Shown one piece after another: positions 22,905 through 35,149 of a DNA stretch of 64,000 nt (positions are counted from its first letter, which is position 1; every line of letters begins with the position of its first letter). Origin of the DNA: Vicugna pacos. Lineage: Eukaryota > Chordata > Mammalia > Artiodactyla > Camelidae. Location of the stretch: positions 66,500,501 through 66,564,500 of the forward strand of contig NC_132996.1 in NCBI RefSeq assembly GCF_048564905.1. The letters run 5' to 3'. A program made the position numbers and the translations under genes. Below the pieces are notes generated by a model. That model ran no database searches and was not told where the DNA came from. It saw nothing but the letters and a program-made list of their open reading frames with translations.

Positions 22905-23000
22905 TCACCCTCTCCAACCCCAACAACCCTGCCAACTCGGTGCTGTGCCCATTTTTCAGATGGGAAAAGCGAGGCTTAGGGAGATGTGACAGTGGAGATG
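22905..23000 (-). repeat. Short MIR fragment
   Basis: 'tgtgcccatttttcagatgg' followed by 'aaaagcgaggcttagggag' is the antisense MIR core. Only about 95 bases are recognisable. Confidence 0.5.
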
Positions 23001-24089
23001 CCTGAGGAAGGCTGGGTAACAGCCCACGGTCACAATAGTGCCTGGCTGGGCCAAAGCCACCCCGTGACCTAGGGAAACACAGCCAGCCCTGCCCACCACC
23101 TGCTTCTAACCCCAGCCAAGAGGCAGGATACACCAGGATGTCCTGTTCACTGGGTCATGGGCCCCTTTGCTGTTGGGGGAGAGGGGTCAGCTCTCAGTCA
23201 TGGTGAAGGCCATCTTGGCGCAGGCCTCAGCAGGTCAGGGCCTGGGTGGGGAAGAGGGGGCTGGGCTCTGTGAGAATGTGACCGGGCAGGGAACAGGCAG
23301 AACATGTGTCCACAGCCAGGGTGCCCTAGGTCACCCGCCCAGAATTCCCCCCGGACAGTCATTTCTCCAGCCAACTCCCCATCTCAGTGTAGGAGTGCTT
23401 GTGGGGCTGAGGGCAGAGCCAGGCTCAGGCCAAGTGAGGGCGGCAGAGGCTGGCCCAGCCCGGCCTGTGTGCGAGCGTGCAGGTGCAGGTGGGGTCCCTA
23501 ATGAGCCCAGTCGGAGGATCCTTCACATGCGTTCAACTAACATAACAGCCATGACCACAAAGTCGAAATAACAATAAACTCCATCTCCACCCCACCAGTG
23601 CGAGAGCGGCTCCAGCTCTGCCCACCTCCCTTCCCCACCCACTCCCGCCTCCAAAAACCCCGGTTCTCTTCCTTCCACCAAATGCACACCCTCCCGATTC
23701 CATGCTTATTGTCCTCACTGCCCACAGTGACCCCGCTCCAGCCTGCCCTCTACCCACTTAAACACTTTTTGTGGTATCCTGTGACCCAAGTCAAACCCAA
23801 GCGCCCCTTGGTCTCTCAAGGCTCTGTGTGGACTGCCGCCCCGCCCCCGGAGGTCTTGGGCCTCATTCAGCATATAGGTGTCAGCTTCTCCCGGTGCCCT
23901 GCTGCCTCCAGCCACCAAGTTTCATTCACACTCTCCCCGCTGCACAGAGGCTCTTTCCTCTCCTCCACTAGGCAACGCCTGCTGAGCTCAGAGCCCACCC
24001 AAGGGACGCTTCCTCCAATACCCGGCCCAGGGACCCCTCTAACAGCCACGGATCCCTCCTTCATGGGAATTGTCACCATGGCAGCCAGC

Positions 24090-24390
24090 ATCTGTCTCCC
24101 ACACTAGACCCTGCTCCCCGTACCAGCGCCTGGGCCGGCACATGGCAGAGCCTTAACAGATGAGTGCTGAGTGAAAGACTGGCCTCTCCCAGCTCTGGCC
24201 TTTCTTCCCCCAGTCCTCCCCAGACCCAGCTCACAGATGCCTCCTCCAGGAATCCTTTCTGTCTTTTCCTCCTCCGAGCAGCTCAGCCCTGGGCCTCAGC
24301 CAACCACTCAGTCTCTTCCCCACATGCTCCCCTCCCACCACTCAAGCTGAGGCCTCTGGAAAGCTTGGACTTACCTCTGCCACTCATCAA
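24090..24390 (+). repeat. L2 3'-end pieces
   Basis: 'ggccggcacatggcagagcc' with 'agatgagtgctgagtgaaa' resembles the L2 3' terminal region. 'agatgcctcctccaggaatc' (24,235) resembles a more internal L2 segment. They are two old overlapping or adjacent L2 copies. Confidence 0.4.
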
Positions 24391-25034
24391 ACTCTGACAG
24401 CCCCTTGGAGAGGGACGCTGGTGGCCCCTGCTGTCCCCCATTTACAGAAGACAACCTTGAGGCTGAGGGAAAAAAAGCTCAAAGTTCTGCATTGTTCCAA
24501 ACATCCCCGTACTGGGCCCCGTGCCGCCTGCTGAGAGGATGCTCAGCCTCAGGTTGTGGACCTTTTCACAGAGGCCCCACCCTCCAGAGGAAAGAGAGAG
24601 AGGACTTAATTACTCCAGTCAGGGTTGTATTTTAAAACGTACTTTTTAGCAACCTGGACCACAGAAAAGTATGTTAACAAAAAAAAAAATGTTAAGATGA
24701 GATTTACAGTAATTGCCTTCCAGTGGCCAAGTTCTGTCTGTCCCTTCCTAGCACATGATCTCCTTCTTCAAAATGTTCACATCTAATTCTATGGAACCAA
24801 TTTTTCCTGGCAAAAATAATACAAGTTTAAAAAGAGTAGGTGCCTAGGGTGAGGGAAGAAGGGCCAGAATTAGGTTCAATCCCCCTAGCGATGGCCCAGG
24901 TTCCAGGAACAGTGAGGAGGATGTAGAGCCTGGAGTCGGTGGGCTCTGGGCTCTCTGGGCAGACGGCAGGGACCAGCGCTGCAAGCCGGGGAGGGCGGGT
25001 GGTCTCAGCGCAGGGGCTGCAGATCCCAGCTAGG

Positions 25035-25210
25035 GTCAGCCTTCCCAGGGTTAGAACCTTCCTCCTCCACTTGCGGCTGAGATCTCGGACAACTTCCTGA
25101 GCCTCAGTTTCGCAACCTTTGAAACGGGGACAGGAGTATCACCTACCTTGCAGGAGTGTCGTGACGCCTAAGTGAGAAAACGCATTGAACGCGGTGCGGG
25201 ACAGAGAGCA
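25035..25210 (+). repeat. MIR SINE
   Basis: Sense MIR with 'acaacttcctgagcctcagt', 'ttgaaacggggacaggagta', 'acctaccttgcaggagtgt' and 'gaaaacgcattgaacgcgg'. It covers most of the element. Confidence 0.75.
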
Positions 25211-25394
25211 GGTGGTCACTCTAGATGACACATTCTCCCTGAAGAGGTGAGAGGTGAGTCTTGGAGGTGAGAAGGATTTCCGCAGGTGGAGATGGGGCAG
25301 GACAGCTGAGTGCATCTCAGGCAACAGGGAAAATACTGAGGCCAGGCCCCAGGGCCTGAGGGCAATGACCGTCACAGAAAACACTGAGGATGTT

Positions 25395-25890
25395 AGTGTT
25401 TTGTACATTCTGGGGAAAGACAGATGCTAAGCAAGTAAACGCGTAAACAAGACCATTTCAGATGGTGACAACGACTCTGAAGGAAAACAAGCCAGATTCC
25501 GGAACCCAGAATGACTGGGGACGGGGGACACGGTAATCAGGGGAGGATTCTCTTTTGCGAGGATATGTGAGTTGCAATCAGGAAATAATTTGGGGAGGAG
25601 CGTCCAGGCAGAGGGAAAGCAAAACAAAGGCCCAGAGGTGGGCCTGACTCCCTGGGCCCTGCAGGAAGGCCGCGTGGCCACAGGGCACTGAAATGGGGCA
25701 TGACACAAGGTGGGACTGGAGAGACAGGTGGGGACAGGTTGCACAAGGTCGTGTGGACCAGGTAAGACTTTGGATTCTGAGTGTTGTGGGAAGCCAGGAA
25801 GGGCTTACCAGGAGAAGTGGGGTGATCTGATTTATTTTTAAAAGACTGCTCTGGCTGCTCTGGGGAGGATGGACCTCGGGAGGGACCTGT
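25395..25890 (-). repeat. L2-type old repeat (antisense)
   Basis: It follows a long mammal-wide L2-type block: 'taagcaagtaaacgcgtaaa', 'gcgtccaggcagagggaaag', 'aactttggattctgagtg'-like phrase near 25,770, and 'ctgatttatttttaaaagac' then 'gctctggctgctctgggga'. Related antisense copies occur at 38.0, 43.2 and 59.6-60.6 kb. Confidence 0.5.
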
Positions 25891-25899
25891 GGACACGTG

Positions 25900-26950
25900 A
25901 CATGAACCCCAGGCAGATCCAGAAGCCCGAGGAAGCAGCCCCCATACTCTCCCCTCAGGCCAAGCCACCCGTCCAGCACAGGCCTCTCCGGGACGCCCGT
26001 GCCAGGCTGCTCCCGGCCGTGCCCTGCCCGACCCGTGCATCTCTGTCGGCAGCCTTTGGGGCTGAGGGATCCTTGTTCTCCGGTTATATTTCCTGGCATT
26101 CCTAATCTACCAGGGAGAGACCACCAGTGAGTTTATAGGAAAGTAAATTATAGCATCAGAGGCTGTTTTTCAGCATTTTTCCAGGCCCCAAGGACCCACG
26201 AGGTTCAGAGCATAAACGCATTGAACTATGTTGGCTCCTAAGACACTGGGTGCACTTAGAGCTGAGCAGTAAACAGCCGGCCGAGCCGTGCTCTGCTGCT
26301 CACACCAACGGGAAGGCTCCCGGGTCAGCTCTGTCTCTGCCCCAGCTCCCTGCCACCTGGGATGACATATGGCATCTCTCTGGGCCAGCGACCCCTTCTC
26401 CAGAGCAGAGGGTGGAGCTGGTGTTCCCTCCGGCCCTTCCGGATCCCGGAGGCAGACCCTCCCCCGAGTTCAAGCTTGAGGCAAGCCGGAGGCAGCTGCG
26501 GAGAGCCACCCTGCGATCTCTGAGGCTGGGCCTGGGCAGCCTGGCCCCTTCCCTCCTCTCTCAGCTGGAGAGACAGCAAGGACCTCACCTGGGCCTCCCC
26601 ACCTTGAGGGACAGCAGCCCTGTGCCCCCCAGGCTTGAGCAGAGGAGGTTCCTCCCAAGCCATCCACTCGTGGTGGGAAGTTTTTGAAACGTTAACCTAT
26701 GTTATTTCTCCTCTTATTTTCTTTCCTCTTTTGGCTCTTCCCCTGATCTGGGCGGCCCCAGGGAAGAGCTGTGACAGGGAAGGCAGAGAAAGGGGGGCTT
26801 CTCAAGGCTTCTGCAGTTCAAAAGTCTAGGCCTTCAGAGGAGTGGAGAGACCTCCAGGCACTCATCTTGTGTAAAAGCCAGGCTTTCCAGGCCAGCACCA
26901 CATCCCCAGACAGAAGAGGATTCCCAGGGCAGCCGGGGAGCACAGAACGA
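25900..26950. other. Intergenic unique sequence
   Basis: GC-rich in places (26,280-26,640). No gene or repeat was recognised. Confidence 0.45.
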
Positions 26951-27127
26951 GTGCAGGCACACCTCAGAGATGCGGCAGATCTGGTTCCAGACCACCACCA
27001 TAAAGCGAATATCGCAACAAAGCCAGTCACACAAGCGTCTTGGTTTCCCAGTGCATATAAAAGTTATGTTTACACTATATTATAGTCTACTAAGTGTGCA
27101 ATAACATTGTATCTTAAAAAATAATGT

Positions 27128-27338
27128 CAGATACTAACTACTACATATAAAATAGAAAAACAGGTTTCTACTTTATAGCACAGGGAACTATATCCAGTAT
27201 CTTGTAGTAACCTATAATGAAAAAGAAAAAGAATATGAAAAGGAATATATGTATGACTGAAACATCATGCTGTACACCAGAAATCGACACAACATTGGAA
27301 ACTGACTATACTTCAATAAAAAAGAATGCAAAAAAAAA
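27128..27338 (+). mobile_element. L1 3' UTR insertion 1 in Tigger
   Basis: A 5'-truncated L1 3' UTR: 'tatagcacagggaactatat', 'ctgtacaccagaaatcgaca', then 'actatacttcaataaaaaag' and an A-rich tail. It is of cetartiodactyl L1 type. Confidence 0.75.
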
Positions 27339-27482
27339 GCCCATAGTGGGAAAGAATATAAAAAAGAGTATGTGCATATATGTGTATAACTGAATCACTT
27401 TGCCATACACCAGAAACTAACACAACACTGTAAATCAAACATACTTTAATTTTTAAAATTAAAAATTAAATAATAAAATTAA
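27339..27482 (+). mobile_element. L1 3' UTR insertion 2 in Tigger
   Basis: A second, shorter L1 3' end: 'gtgtataactgaatcacttt', 'atacaccagaaactaacaca', then an AT-rich tail. It begins immediately after the A-rich tail of the previous copy. Confidence 0.7.
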
Positions 27483-28003
27483 AAACCAGTGTACAGAAAC
27501 AACCTAAATGTCCATCAGCAGATGACGATAAAGAAGTTGTGGTATATTTATACAATGGAATACTACTCAGCCATAAAAAATAATAAAATAATCCCATTTG
27601 TAGCAACATGGATGAACCTGGAGATTGTCATTCTAAGTGGAGTAAGCCAGAAAGAGAAAGAAGAATACCATATGATATCACTTACATGTGGAATCTAAAA
27701 AAAGGCAAATGAACTTATTTACAAAACAGAAACGGACTCAGAAACATATGGTTACCAGGATGGGAATGGATAAATTGAGAGTTCAAGATTTGCAGATACT
27801 AACTACTATATATAAAATAGATAAACAACAAGTTTCTACTGTGTAGCACGGGGAACTATATTCAATATCCTGTCATAACCTATAATGGAAAAGAATATGA
27901 AAATGAATATATGTATGTATATGTATGACTGAAATATTCTACTGTACACCAGAAATTGACATATTGTAAACTGATTATACTTCAGCTAAAAAAAGAAAAA
28001 AAA
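27483..28003 (+). mobile_element. L1 insertion 3 in Tigger, ORF2 C-terminus and 3' UTR
   Basis: It encodes the ORF2 C-terminal segment K-K-L-W-Y-I-Y-T-M-E-Y-Y-S-A-I-K-N (from 27,530) to S-L-T-C-G-I-stop (27,698), followed by the same L1 3' UTR as in its neighbours and an A-rich tail near 28,000. Confidence 0.8.
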
Positions 28004-28387
28004 GTACATACCTTAATCAAAAAATACTTTATTGCTTAAAAATGCTAGCCACCAGAGAGCCTTCAGCAAGTCACAACCTTTTTGCGATAGCATCACCAAA
28101 GATCACTGATCACAGCTCACCATAGTAAATAATAATGAAAAAGGTTTGAAATACTGTAAGAATTGCCAAAACGTGACAGAGACACGAAGTGAGAAAACGT
28201 TGCTGGAAAAAAAGTGGCACCAACAGACTTGCTCAACACAGGGTTGCCACACAACTTCGATCTATAGAAAACACAGTCTTCAAAGCATAATAAAATGAAG
28301 CTTGCCTGTATTACCACAAATTGGCAGTCCCTGCTCAAACCAGTGGCCTCCAGGTGCAGGCAGTAAAAGGATTTAAAAACAATGATA

Positions 28388-29036
28388 ACCTGGGCATATA
28401 TCCAGAGGGAATCCTAATTCAAAAGATACCTGCACCCCAATGTTCATAGCTGCACTATTTACAATAGCCAAGACATGGAAACAACCTAAGTGTCCATCGA
28501 CAGGTGACTGGATAAAGAAGTTGTGGTATATTTATATAATGGAATACTACTCAGCCATAAAAAATGATACAATAATGCCATTTGCAGCAACATGGATGGC
28601 CCTGGAGAATGTTATTCTAAGTGAAGTAAGCCAGAAAGAGAAAGAAAAATACCTTATGGTATCACTCATATGTGGAATCTAAAAAAAAAAAGGACATATA
28701 TAAAACAGAAACAGATTCACAGACATAGAATACAGACTTATGGTTGCTGGTAGGGAGGAGGATGGGAAGGAATAAACTGAGAGTTCGAGATCTGCAGATA
28801 CTGACTGGTACATATGAAATAGATAAATAAGTTTAAACTGTATAGCACAGGGAAATATATACAGTATCTTGTAGTAGTTCATGGTGAAAAAGAATATGAA
28901 AATGAATATATGTATATTCATGTATGACTGAAGAATTGTGCTGTACACCAGAAATAGACACAATACTGTAAACTAACTATACCTCAATAAATAAAATTAA
29001 ATAAAATAAAATAAAATAAAAGCAATGATAAGACTC
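28388..29036 (+). mobile_element. L1 insertion, ORF2 C-terminus and 3' UTR
   Basis: ORF2 is open from [13 protein letters not shown] (28,440) through W-I-K-K-L-W-Y-I-Y to the stop at 28,682. The 3' UTR then ends in repeated 'aaaataaaat' near 29,010. It is 5' truncated, sense-oriented, and fairly close to the consensus, so moderately young. It encodes only the last 80 residues of a reverse transcriptase protein. Confidence 0.85.
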
Positions 29037-29051
29037 ACTAAAAGTCTATGT

Positions 29052-29185
29052 GCTTTTTTTGGCTTTTTAAAAATTGAAGTATAATTGATTTATAATGTGT
29101 TAGTTTCTGCTGTACAGCATAGTGACTCAGTTATACATATATATATTCTTTTTCATATTCTTTTTCATTGTCAGTTATTACCACC
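29052..29185 (-). mobile_element. Antisense L1 3' UTR piece
   Basis: 'aattgaagtataattgattt', 'tgtacagcatagtgactcag' and 'atatattctttttcatattc' are the reverse complement of the same L1 3' UTR. It stands tail to tail with the preceding L1. Confidence 0.75.
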
Positions 29186-29189
29186 ATGC

Positions 29190-30120
29190 ATCAGCAATTC
29201 TAAACAAGGTCAGTGACAAAATACTCTTACCTGGAAAGTTCTTCCAAGTTGCAAGCACTTGATACGGTTAATGTTGAGTTTCCATAATATATATGTAAGC
29301 TCCAAATTAGCACATGTCCATGGCTTATCTTTTAATAGACACTGCAGTCTACATGGAAATTATTTCTGAGAACTCCCAGGTACACAGAAGGTCTCCGACA
29401 GGTTCGTGTCAAGAGTAACTTTGTGAAGGTGCAGAATCCTTGGAGCTGGCTTTGGACTCAGTTCTGGTCTCCCACTCCCGTGGGCCAGCTACTCCTGTGC
29501 TTAAACAGCAAATTCGAAGTAAGCAACAAAAGTGCTGTGGTTGTGCAGACCACGAGAGAGAACTGCAGTTGTTTCATTTCCATCATCTTAGACCACTCGG
29601 AGCTTTTCTTTGGATTTAAAATAAAACAGTAAAAGAGTGTAAGGTGTAATTTTTATGTTTGGGAAGTGAAAGTCGGTTCACACATGAACTACTTGACTGA
29701 ATTTTAGTATCTTTAAAGTTGAAATGTATTCTTTGTCAATTGCTGATTGTTCTAAAACTGAAGAACAAATCAAAAAAATAAAATAAAGCATTACATCAGT
29801 GGCTACAATTTAATAGCTGCCTAAATTTACCTTTTGCAGATATGTATTTCAGTTTTATAAAAATGCACTTCTGGGTGAATTTTAATTAGATAATTATTTA
29901 CATGAGATGTTAATATATCAGAATATAACCAAAGGATCAAAGTTCATTAGGTAAATATGCAAATTATTGAATAAATATCTGTGTTTTAGTGTGTGACTAC
30001 TTTTGTGCTCTGATATTCATTTTTACCAGCATGGTGTGTGTCTTTCAATAAAAGAAATTGTTCTTGATGTATAAATAAATCAGTGGTCACTGCATTTCTT
30101 TTCTGATCTTTATTCCTCAT
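29190..30120 (+). other. AT-rich unidentified segment with poly(A) signals
   Basis: 29,400-30,070 reads like the 3' part of a transcript: AT-rich, few GC blocks, and a canonical AATAAA at 30,048-30,053 in 'tttcaataaaagaaattg' followed by a GT-rich stretch. An AATAAA-like run also occurs near 29,778. I did not recognise a protein; the longest frame, 29,423-29,632, has no known domain. It could be the terminal exon of a non-coding RNA, an old processed pseudogene's 3' UTR, or chance. Confidence 0.3.
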
Positions 30121-30614
30121 TTCATTTCACAGTTCTTACTGAGAATAATTTTTGTTGTCTAGAGCAGGGAGGTGTTAAAGAGAGACCAAGCCTTAGTGAG
30201 GAAGCAGAGTCCACAGATGGGCCTGAAAAACCTGAGAGCAAGCCTCCCAGGGCAGAAATGGATGTGTGAGCACATCTAGGCAGACAGGTCTTGGATCATG
30301 TCACAGCAGAACCTCCCAGCCCTGGCACCACATGGGAGCAGCAGCAGGATTCCTCTCTGAACCCAGGAGTGGCCCCGAGGTGGCAGTGAAATCAGTGAAC
30401 CGGAGGCCTGCACTGGCTGATGGCCAGCGAAAAGGGATGAGCTGGTGACAGGTGACATCAAGCACCTGCTGCCCTCAACACACAAACCTCGCCAATGCCT
30501 TGGTTCTGAACAAGCCTGCTGGAAGTTAGGCACAACTCTTGGAAACCCAAGAGGGCCGAGACTAGGTTTCCATCCTCTTAGCAGAGTGAAGGCTTGAGAC
30601 CAAAAACACATTTC

Positions 30615-30800
30615 ATTTTAGTTATTTTTCTTATAATATAAATATTATAGTATCAATTATTATGATGTGTATTACGTATGTTTATATGTATATGGATAAA
30701 ATACATTACATAATATATATTACATATAAAATATATACATGGAAAATATAACTATTTTACTTATAAAAATAGATGGTAAATACATGGATAAAGTTAAGTT
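30615..30800. repeat. AT-rich low-complexity DNA
   Basis: Long runs of A/T with recurring 'atatatta' and 'tatatgtat' units. There is no gene content. Confidence 0.8.
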
Positions 30801-31950
30801 CTATTTCACTTCGTGAATACCTGTGTTTGAGGCCACTGTATCACCCTGGTGGTCCGAAAGTGATGTGGTACACAGAGCGGGCAGCATATGTGGGGCCATA
30901 GGTGGGGAATGCAGGGCCAGGGGCTCACCAGGCTCCTCTGGATGAGACATCCCTGGGCCTCAGACTAAAAGCCAGGAGCCCAAGGTGGTCGGTCTTCTCT
31001 CCCCCTCCCTGTGAGTGTGGGACAACCATAGCCCCGCAGAGCCCCTCGGCCGGCCAGCAGCAGAGCTGGGCCCTGACCCCCCAGCTGTGGACCATGTTGG
31101 CTCATGTCCTCCCAGAGGGCAGAGTAGGGCTATACAGAGGCGCTGGGCGGAGGGGCCTCGGCGGTGATCTGCCAAGTCCACGGTAGGAGCAAGCTCCGGG
31201 CATGGGAGATGGGAGAGGACAGACGCAGAGGGCAGGACCTGATGACTCACTGCAGAACAAAGAGCCTGCAGAATTCAGCAGTAAAGTGAATCAGCTTCCC
31301 AAGAAAGGTCAGGAAGTGCATCGTGTCATGTGCTGTCAACCCCAAACCCGCTGCCCAAATCCCCAAAGCCACCTGTAAAACAGAGGGGAACCAGTTTCTA
31401 CCCAGCAGAACAGGGACTTGCCCCCACTCTTGGAGGGAGCTTCCCCCAGAGCAAAGAACCTGCTGGTTCTGCCAGGTGCCCCCACCTCGGGAGGGCACAT
31501 CCCCAGCTCCCAGCCCTGTTCCACCCTCCTGCCCCCCAAGTTTCAGCTCCATAACCCTACCTGGTTGGGGAGCCAAGAAATTGCACACATCCTTAGTGGG
31601 ATGAAGCCTGCCACACCCCCACCCCTCCCTGAAACTCCAGAAACAGCAAAAGCCAGGTCACTTTGTACCTGGGTACAACTTGCCACTGGGAGGAGGGTGA
31701 CATGTCCCCACAGGCTGCCGCTAGACAGCGCATGTGAACATCTCAGGGGGGCTACTGCCTTCATCTGTGGGCTGAGGGACAACTTGTCCTGGGAAGATGA
31801 CCAAAATCCTTGCAGAGATCGGAACGGTGGACTCTCACCCGCCACCCACCCCAACACCCTCCCACCCCCACCTCCCAGCCCTGACATTCATCATCACCAA
31901 CCCCTCTACAGAGAAATTCAGTGCCAGTGGGGAGGGCAGGCACCTGGGCA
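30800..31950. other. Intergenic unique sequence
   Basis: Proline-rich open frames such as 31,418-32,116 arise from C-rich DNA and show no family resemblance. No repeat was recognised. Confidence 0.4.
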
Positions 31951-31959
31951 GGAGGAGGC

Positions 31960-32200
31960 CTGTAGTCACTGCGGGGTTTGTAATGGCAGAGAGACTGGAA
32001 ACAACACATGTGTCCTTCAAAAAGATACTGGTAACTTCAATTATATTACATCCTGTGAAGTCATACTCAGCAGTATGAAAAAAAATCAAATGGTTCTAGA
32101 AGTGCCAAGGTGTTGACAGACATCCAAGACGTAACATTAAGTGGGAAAGCAAGATCCAGAGCTTTGTATGCAGAGTGATACCATCATGGGCTGGCTTTTC
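31960..32200 (+). mobile_element. Old L1 3' fragment
   Basis: 'gactggaaacaacacatgtg', 'catactcagcagtatgaaaa', 'gacgtaacattaagtgggaa' and 'gcagagtgataccatcatg' follow the L1ME-type 3' end. It is diverged. Confidence 0.6.
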
Positions 32201-34320
32201 TGTATTTGACACTCACCCAGCACCCCCATCTACTCTCCCTTTCTCTGTGTCCCAGGAGACTGACTTCTAAGGAACACAAAACCTAGGCTCCCTTGCTGGC
32301 TGAATGCCAGTTGGTTAGGCCAACTGGGGGGTTCTGACCATACATCGGAGGACAGGATGACTAACAAGCCAGGAGATTCCTTCCCTCAGGCCCCTCCCTG
32401 CCTGTTCTGATTCTGCTGTGGCCACAGCTGCAGGGATCAGGAGCGTGGGATGTGAGGCTCTCTTAGTTTTGATGTTCCCAATTCCATATCATATGAAACG
32501 CATTAAAATATATACATTTCTCACAAGAAGTACAATTTTGGCAATAAACTTTTGAAAGGGGCTTGTATAAATATAATAATTCTGATCCTAAGAATAGATT
32601 TTGCATTTGGTTCATACAACTGAAACTTTATTGCATCTACATATAACTGTATCATAGTTGAACTGGGCCACAGTAAGGCAGTTGAAATAATGTGCTATCT
32701 GGATAAATACTCATTAATTGCAATTTTGAGATTTTCTTTTGATACTCTGAAGCCAGCAGATACATGACAATTTTTTAGGCTCTCTGAATGCTCACAGGCC
32801 CTAGGCATCGTGGCCAAGGGACAAAATGGCTGGAATGTCCAGAAGTTGCCAGACCCCTTCCTGGGAGGGCAGGGTCAATGCCAGGGTCATCCTCAGGAGC
32901 CACTGAGGCAGCAGAGAATGGACCAGACCCACAAGGGAAAATCTGCTCTGTTAAGGGGCTGTTTTCTGAACGTGCACAGAGCCGGAAGTCCAGGGAGAAG
33001 GGAGGAGGTGGAACACTACAGCTTGTCCCATGAGCTGACCCCACAAGCCTGTGATCTGACCAGTCCCCCGCCAGCAGCCCAGCCGGATGGATAGGATCAG
33101 AATGGCCCTCCCACAGCCTCCAACCTGTTTTCTGGGCCAGGCTGGGACTTGCAGTCAGCCAGATCCCAGCCCAGGCTGCACCCTAGCTTCCTGCTCAGAA
33201 GATATGCCAAGCTCCCAGCCCAGGGGATGAACGTTTGGTCTCAGTCACTGCAGCAAGGGCTCAGGGCTGCTGCTGGCCCAGGCCCTCCTACCCACCAAGG
33301 ATACTGGCCCTTTAAGTGGGGGCCTTGGCGGGCTCCCTCAGGGGAACTCACCAACCCAGCAGCCACATGTGCACACACATGCTGAAAGTCCAGATCCATA
33401 AGCAGGGCTTCCAGAGCCCCTGGTCCCTCCCCTCCTCAGGCTCGGGGTTGCAGCTGGAGCCAGGCACAAGGTGCTCTCACCCCCTAAGCTGGAGCCCGGA
33501 AAAGATCGGACCGAGAGCAGGCTCCCTGGCCACTCCCCAGCTGTGGCCAGGCTCCATCCCTGCAGCTCTGGCAAGTCCAATCAGGGCTCGCCCAAGGCCA
33601 GGCCCAGCCAACAAGGGGTACGGTTTTGGCTGGGGGGGGCTGGCGGGAACTGTGCCAACTCATTGTTATGCCCACGGTGCTAATAACCCAGGGTCTGTCT
33701 TCCAGCACAGTGATCAGGCGACTGCCCACGTGTAGCCAGAAAAGATTGGCTTCCGGCTGTCACCATGTAGTATGGCAGGGTGCAGGTTCTGGCCTGGGAC
33801 TCGCAGGGTTCGGGGTGGTTTAAGGATGTGTGAAGAGCAGTTATTAGGGTCTAAGGAGGTCTGGGCTTGGAGCTTCGGCTGACAGTTTTTGCCAACTGCC
33901 CACGAGGCAAGGCAGAGAGACGGCTGCTCTGCGGGCTCCTGGAAGAGGAGGGAAATGCCTGCATCTCCCCACCACCACCGGCAAAGGCTGGGACGCGTGG
34001 AATCAGGGAAGGAGTATCCAGAGAGAGATGCGGGAGCAGGAACAGGACATGCCTGACCCCACAATACAGCCCTGGAGAACAGCAGACAGACTGAGCTGCA
34101 GGGAACAGGCCAAGGCCTTTCACAACGGCTGCATTTTTAAGGTTCTTGACCCTGTGAAACATCTTGATGACACTCACAGGGCCATTCTCTGCACAGCCCC
34201 TGGGCAGTGTCCCTGAGTGGACAGGCCATGTGTCCAGAAGACCTTCCCTGTCTGACAGCTGGTTTGGGGGAAGCGACACAGAGACGCGCTTGTTCTATGG
34301 CTCAAGGATGGGGCTATAAA
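32200..34320. other. Intergenic unique sequence
   Basis: 32,460-32,760 is AT-rich and unassigned. 32,780-34,310 is GC-rich with short unrelated open frames only. No gene was seen. Confidence 0.4.
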
Positions 34321-34324
34321 AACA

Positions 34325-34555
34325 CTCCCAGGGGATAAAGTGGGAGTTCAGGATTCGCAGGTACTAACTATACATAAAGCAGATGAACAGCAAGGTCTTA
34401 CTATAGAGCATAGGGAACTATATTCAATACCTTGTAATAGCTTATAATGAAAAAGATTATGAAAAGGAATATGTATTTATGTGTATAACTGAATCACTAT
34501 GTTGTACACCAGAAATTAACACAACATTATAAACCAACAATACTTTAAAAAATGA
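34325..34555 (+). mobile_element. L1 3' UTR, 5' truncated
   Basis: 'tagagcatagggaactatat', 'gtgtataactgaatcactat' and 'gttgtacaccagaaattaac' are the same L1 3' UTR as at 27-29 kb, with a short A-rich end. Confidence 0.75.
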
Positions 34556-34700
34556 AGGAAAAGGCACCATGAGGGATAAGGAAGGTTAGCATATAATGAC
34601 AAAGGTAAAATTCACTAGAAAGTTATAAATATTCTAAATATGTCTGCACCTAATAATGTAGTACTTAAATAGATACACTGAATTTTCAAAAAAAAAAAGA

Positions 34701-34851
34701 GGAGGAAGAGGGTGTGGCTCAGTGGTAGAGCGCATGCCTAGCATGCACAAGGTCCTGGGTTCAATCCCCAGTACCTCCATTTAAAAAATAAAAATAAAAG
34801 TAAACCAAATTACCTGCCCCCCAACAAAAACAACAACAAATTTTAAAAAAA
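34701..34851 (+). mobile_element. Vic-1 SINE, near full length
   Basis: The best-preserved copy in the window. It has a tRNA-Ala-like head with A box 'tggctcagtggtagagcg', an AGC anticodon-like 'cctagcatg', B box 'gggttcaatccccagtacc' ending in 'tcca', then the Vic-1 body and an A-rich tail. The flanks 'aattttcaaaaaa' (34,681) and 'aattttaaaaaa' (34,839) may be its target duplication. Confidence 0.92.
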
Positions 34852-35149
34852 CATTCTCGGATATTCTAAGCCTCCTTACATGGCTCACCTACAGGTGGAC
34901 CTCGGAATTATTCTTCCTTCACCTGACCTTGCTTCTCAACCCGTGCCCTGCGGTCAGGCCAGGAGCGTGGGAGTTGGCTAAGCCCACAGGTACACATGAT
35001 GGACGCAGCAGCCCAGCTGGGACACAGGAAACCCCCATCTGAGTGTGAAAGCAGCCCGGTTTACCAGAGATCCTCTGCGTCCCCCAGAGTCACACGTGTG
35101 TGGACTTGAACAGAAACTGTCCATGTGGAGACAGGACGGTGTGGGACAC

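Larger units (their letters stand above)
26954..28308 (+). mobile_element. Non-autonomous Tigger (TcMar) element split by L1 insertions
   Basis: The left part 26,954-27,127 matches the Tigger1 end ('cagaccaccaccataaagcg', 'tcccagtgcatataaaagt'). The right part 28,004-28,308 matches the other end ('accttaatcaaaaaatact', 'gatcactgatcacagctca', 'gacacgaagtgagaaaac', ending 'cttgcctg' before TA). The transposase is absent by internal deletion. The middle, 27,128-28,003, is L1 3' DNA. Confidence 0.8.

Noticed and set aside
31418-32116. A 232-codon proline-rich open frame
   Set aside because: Its 3' end runs into an L1 relic and the rest is C-rich non-coding sequence with competing frames on both strands.
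34707-34778. A tRNA-Ala(AGC)-like gene with A and B boxes
   Set aside because: It is the head of a Vic-1 SINE: it is followed by the SINE body and A-rich tail, and similar heads recur at 19.4, 51.3, 51.8, 52.6 and 53.2 kb.
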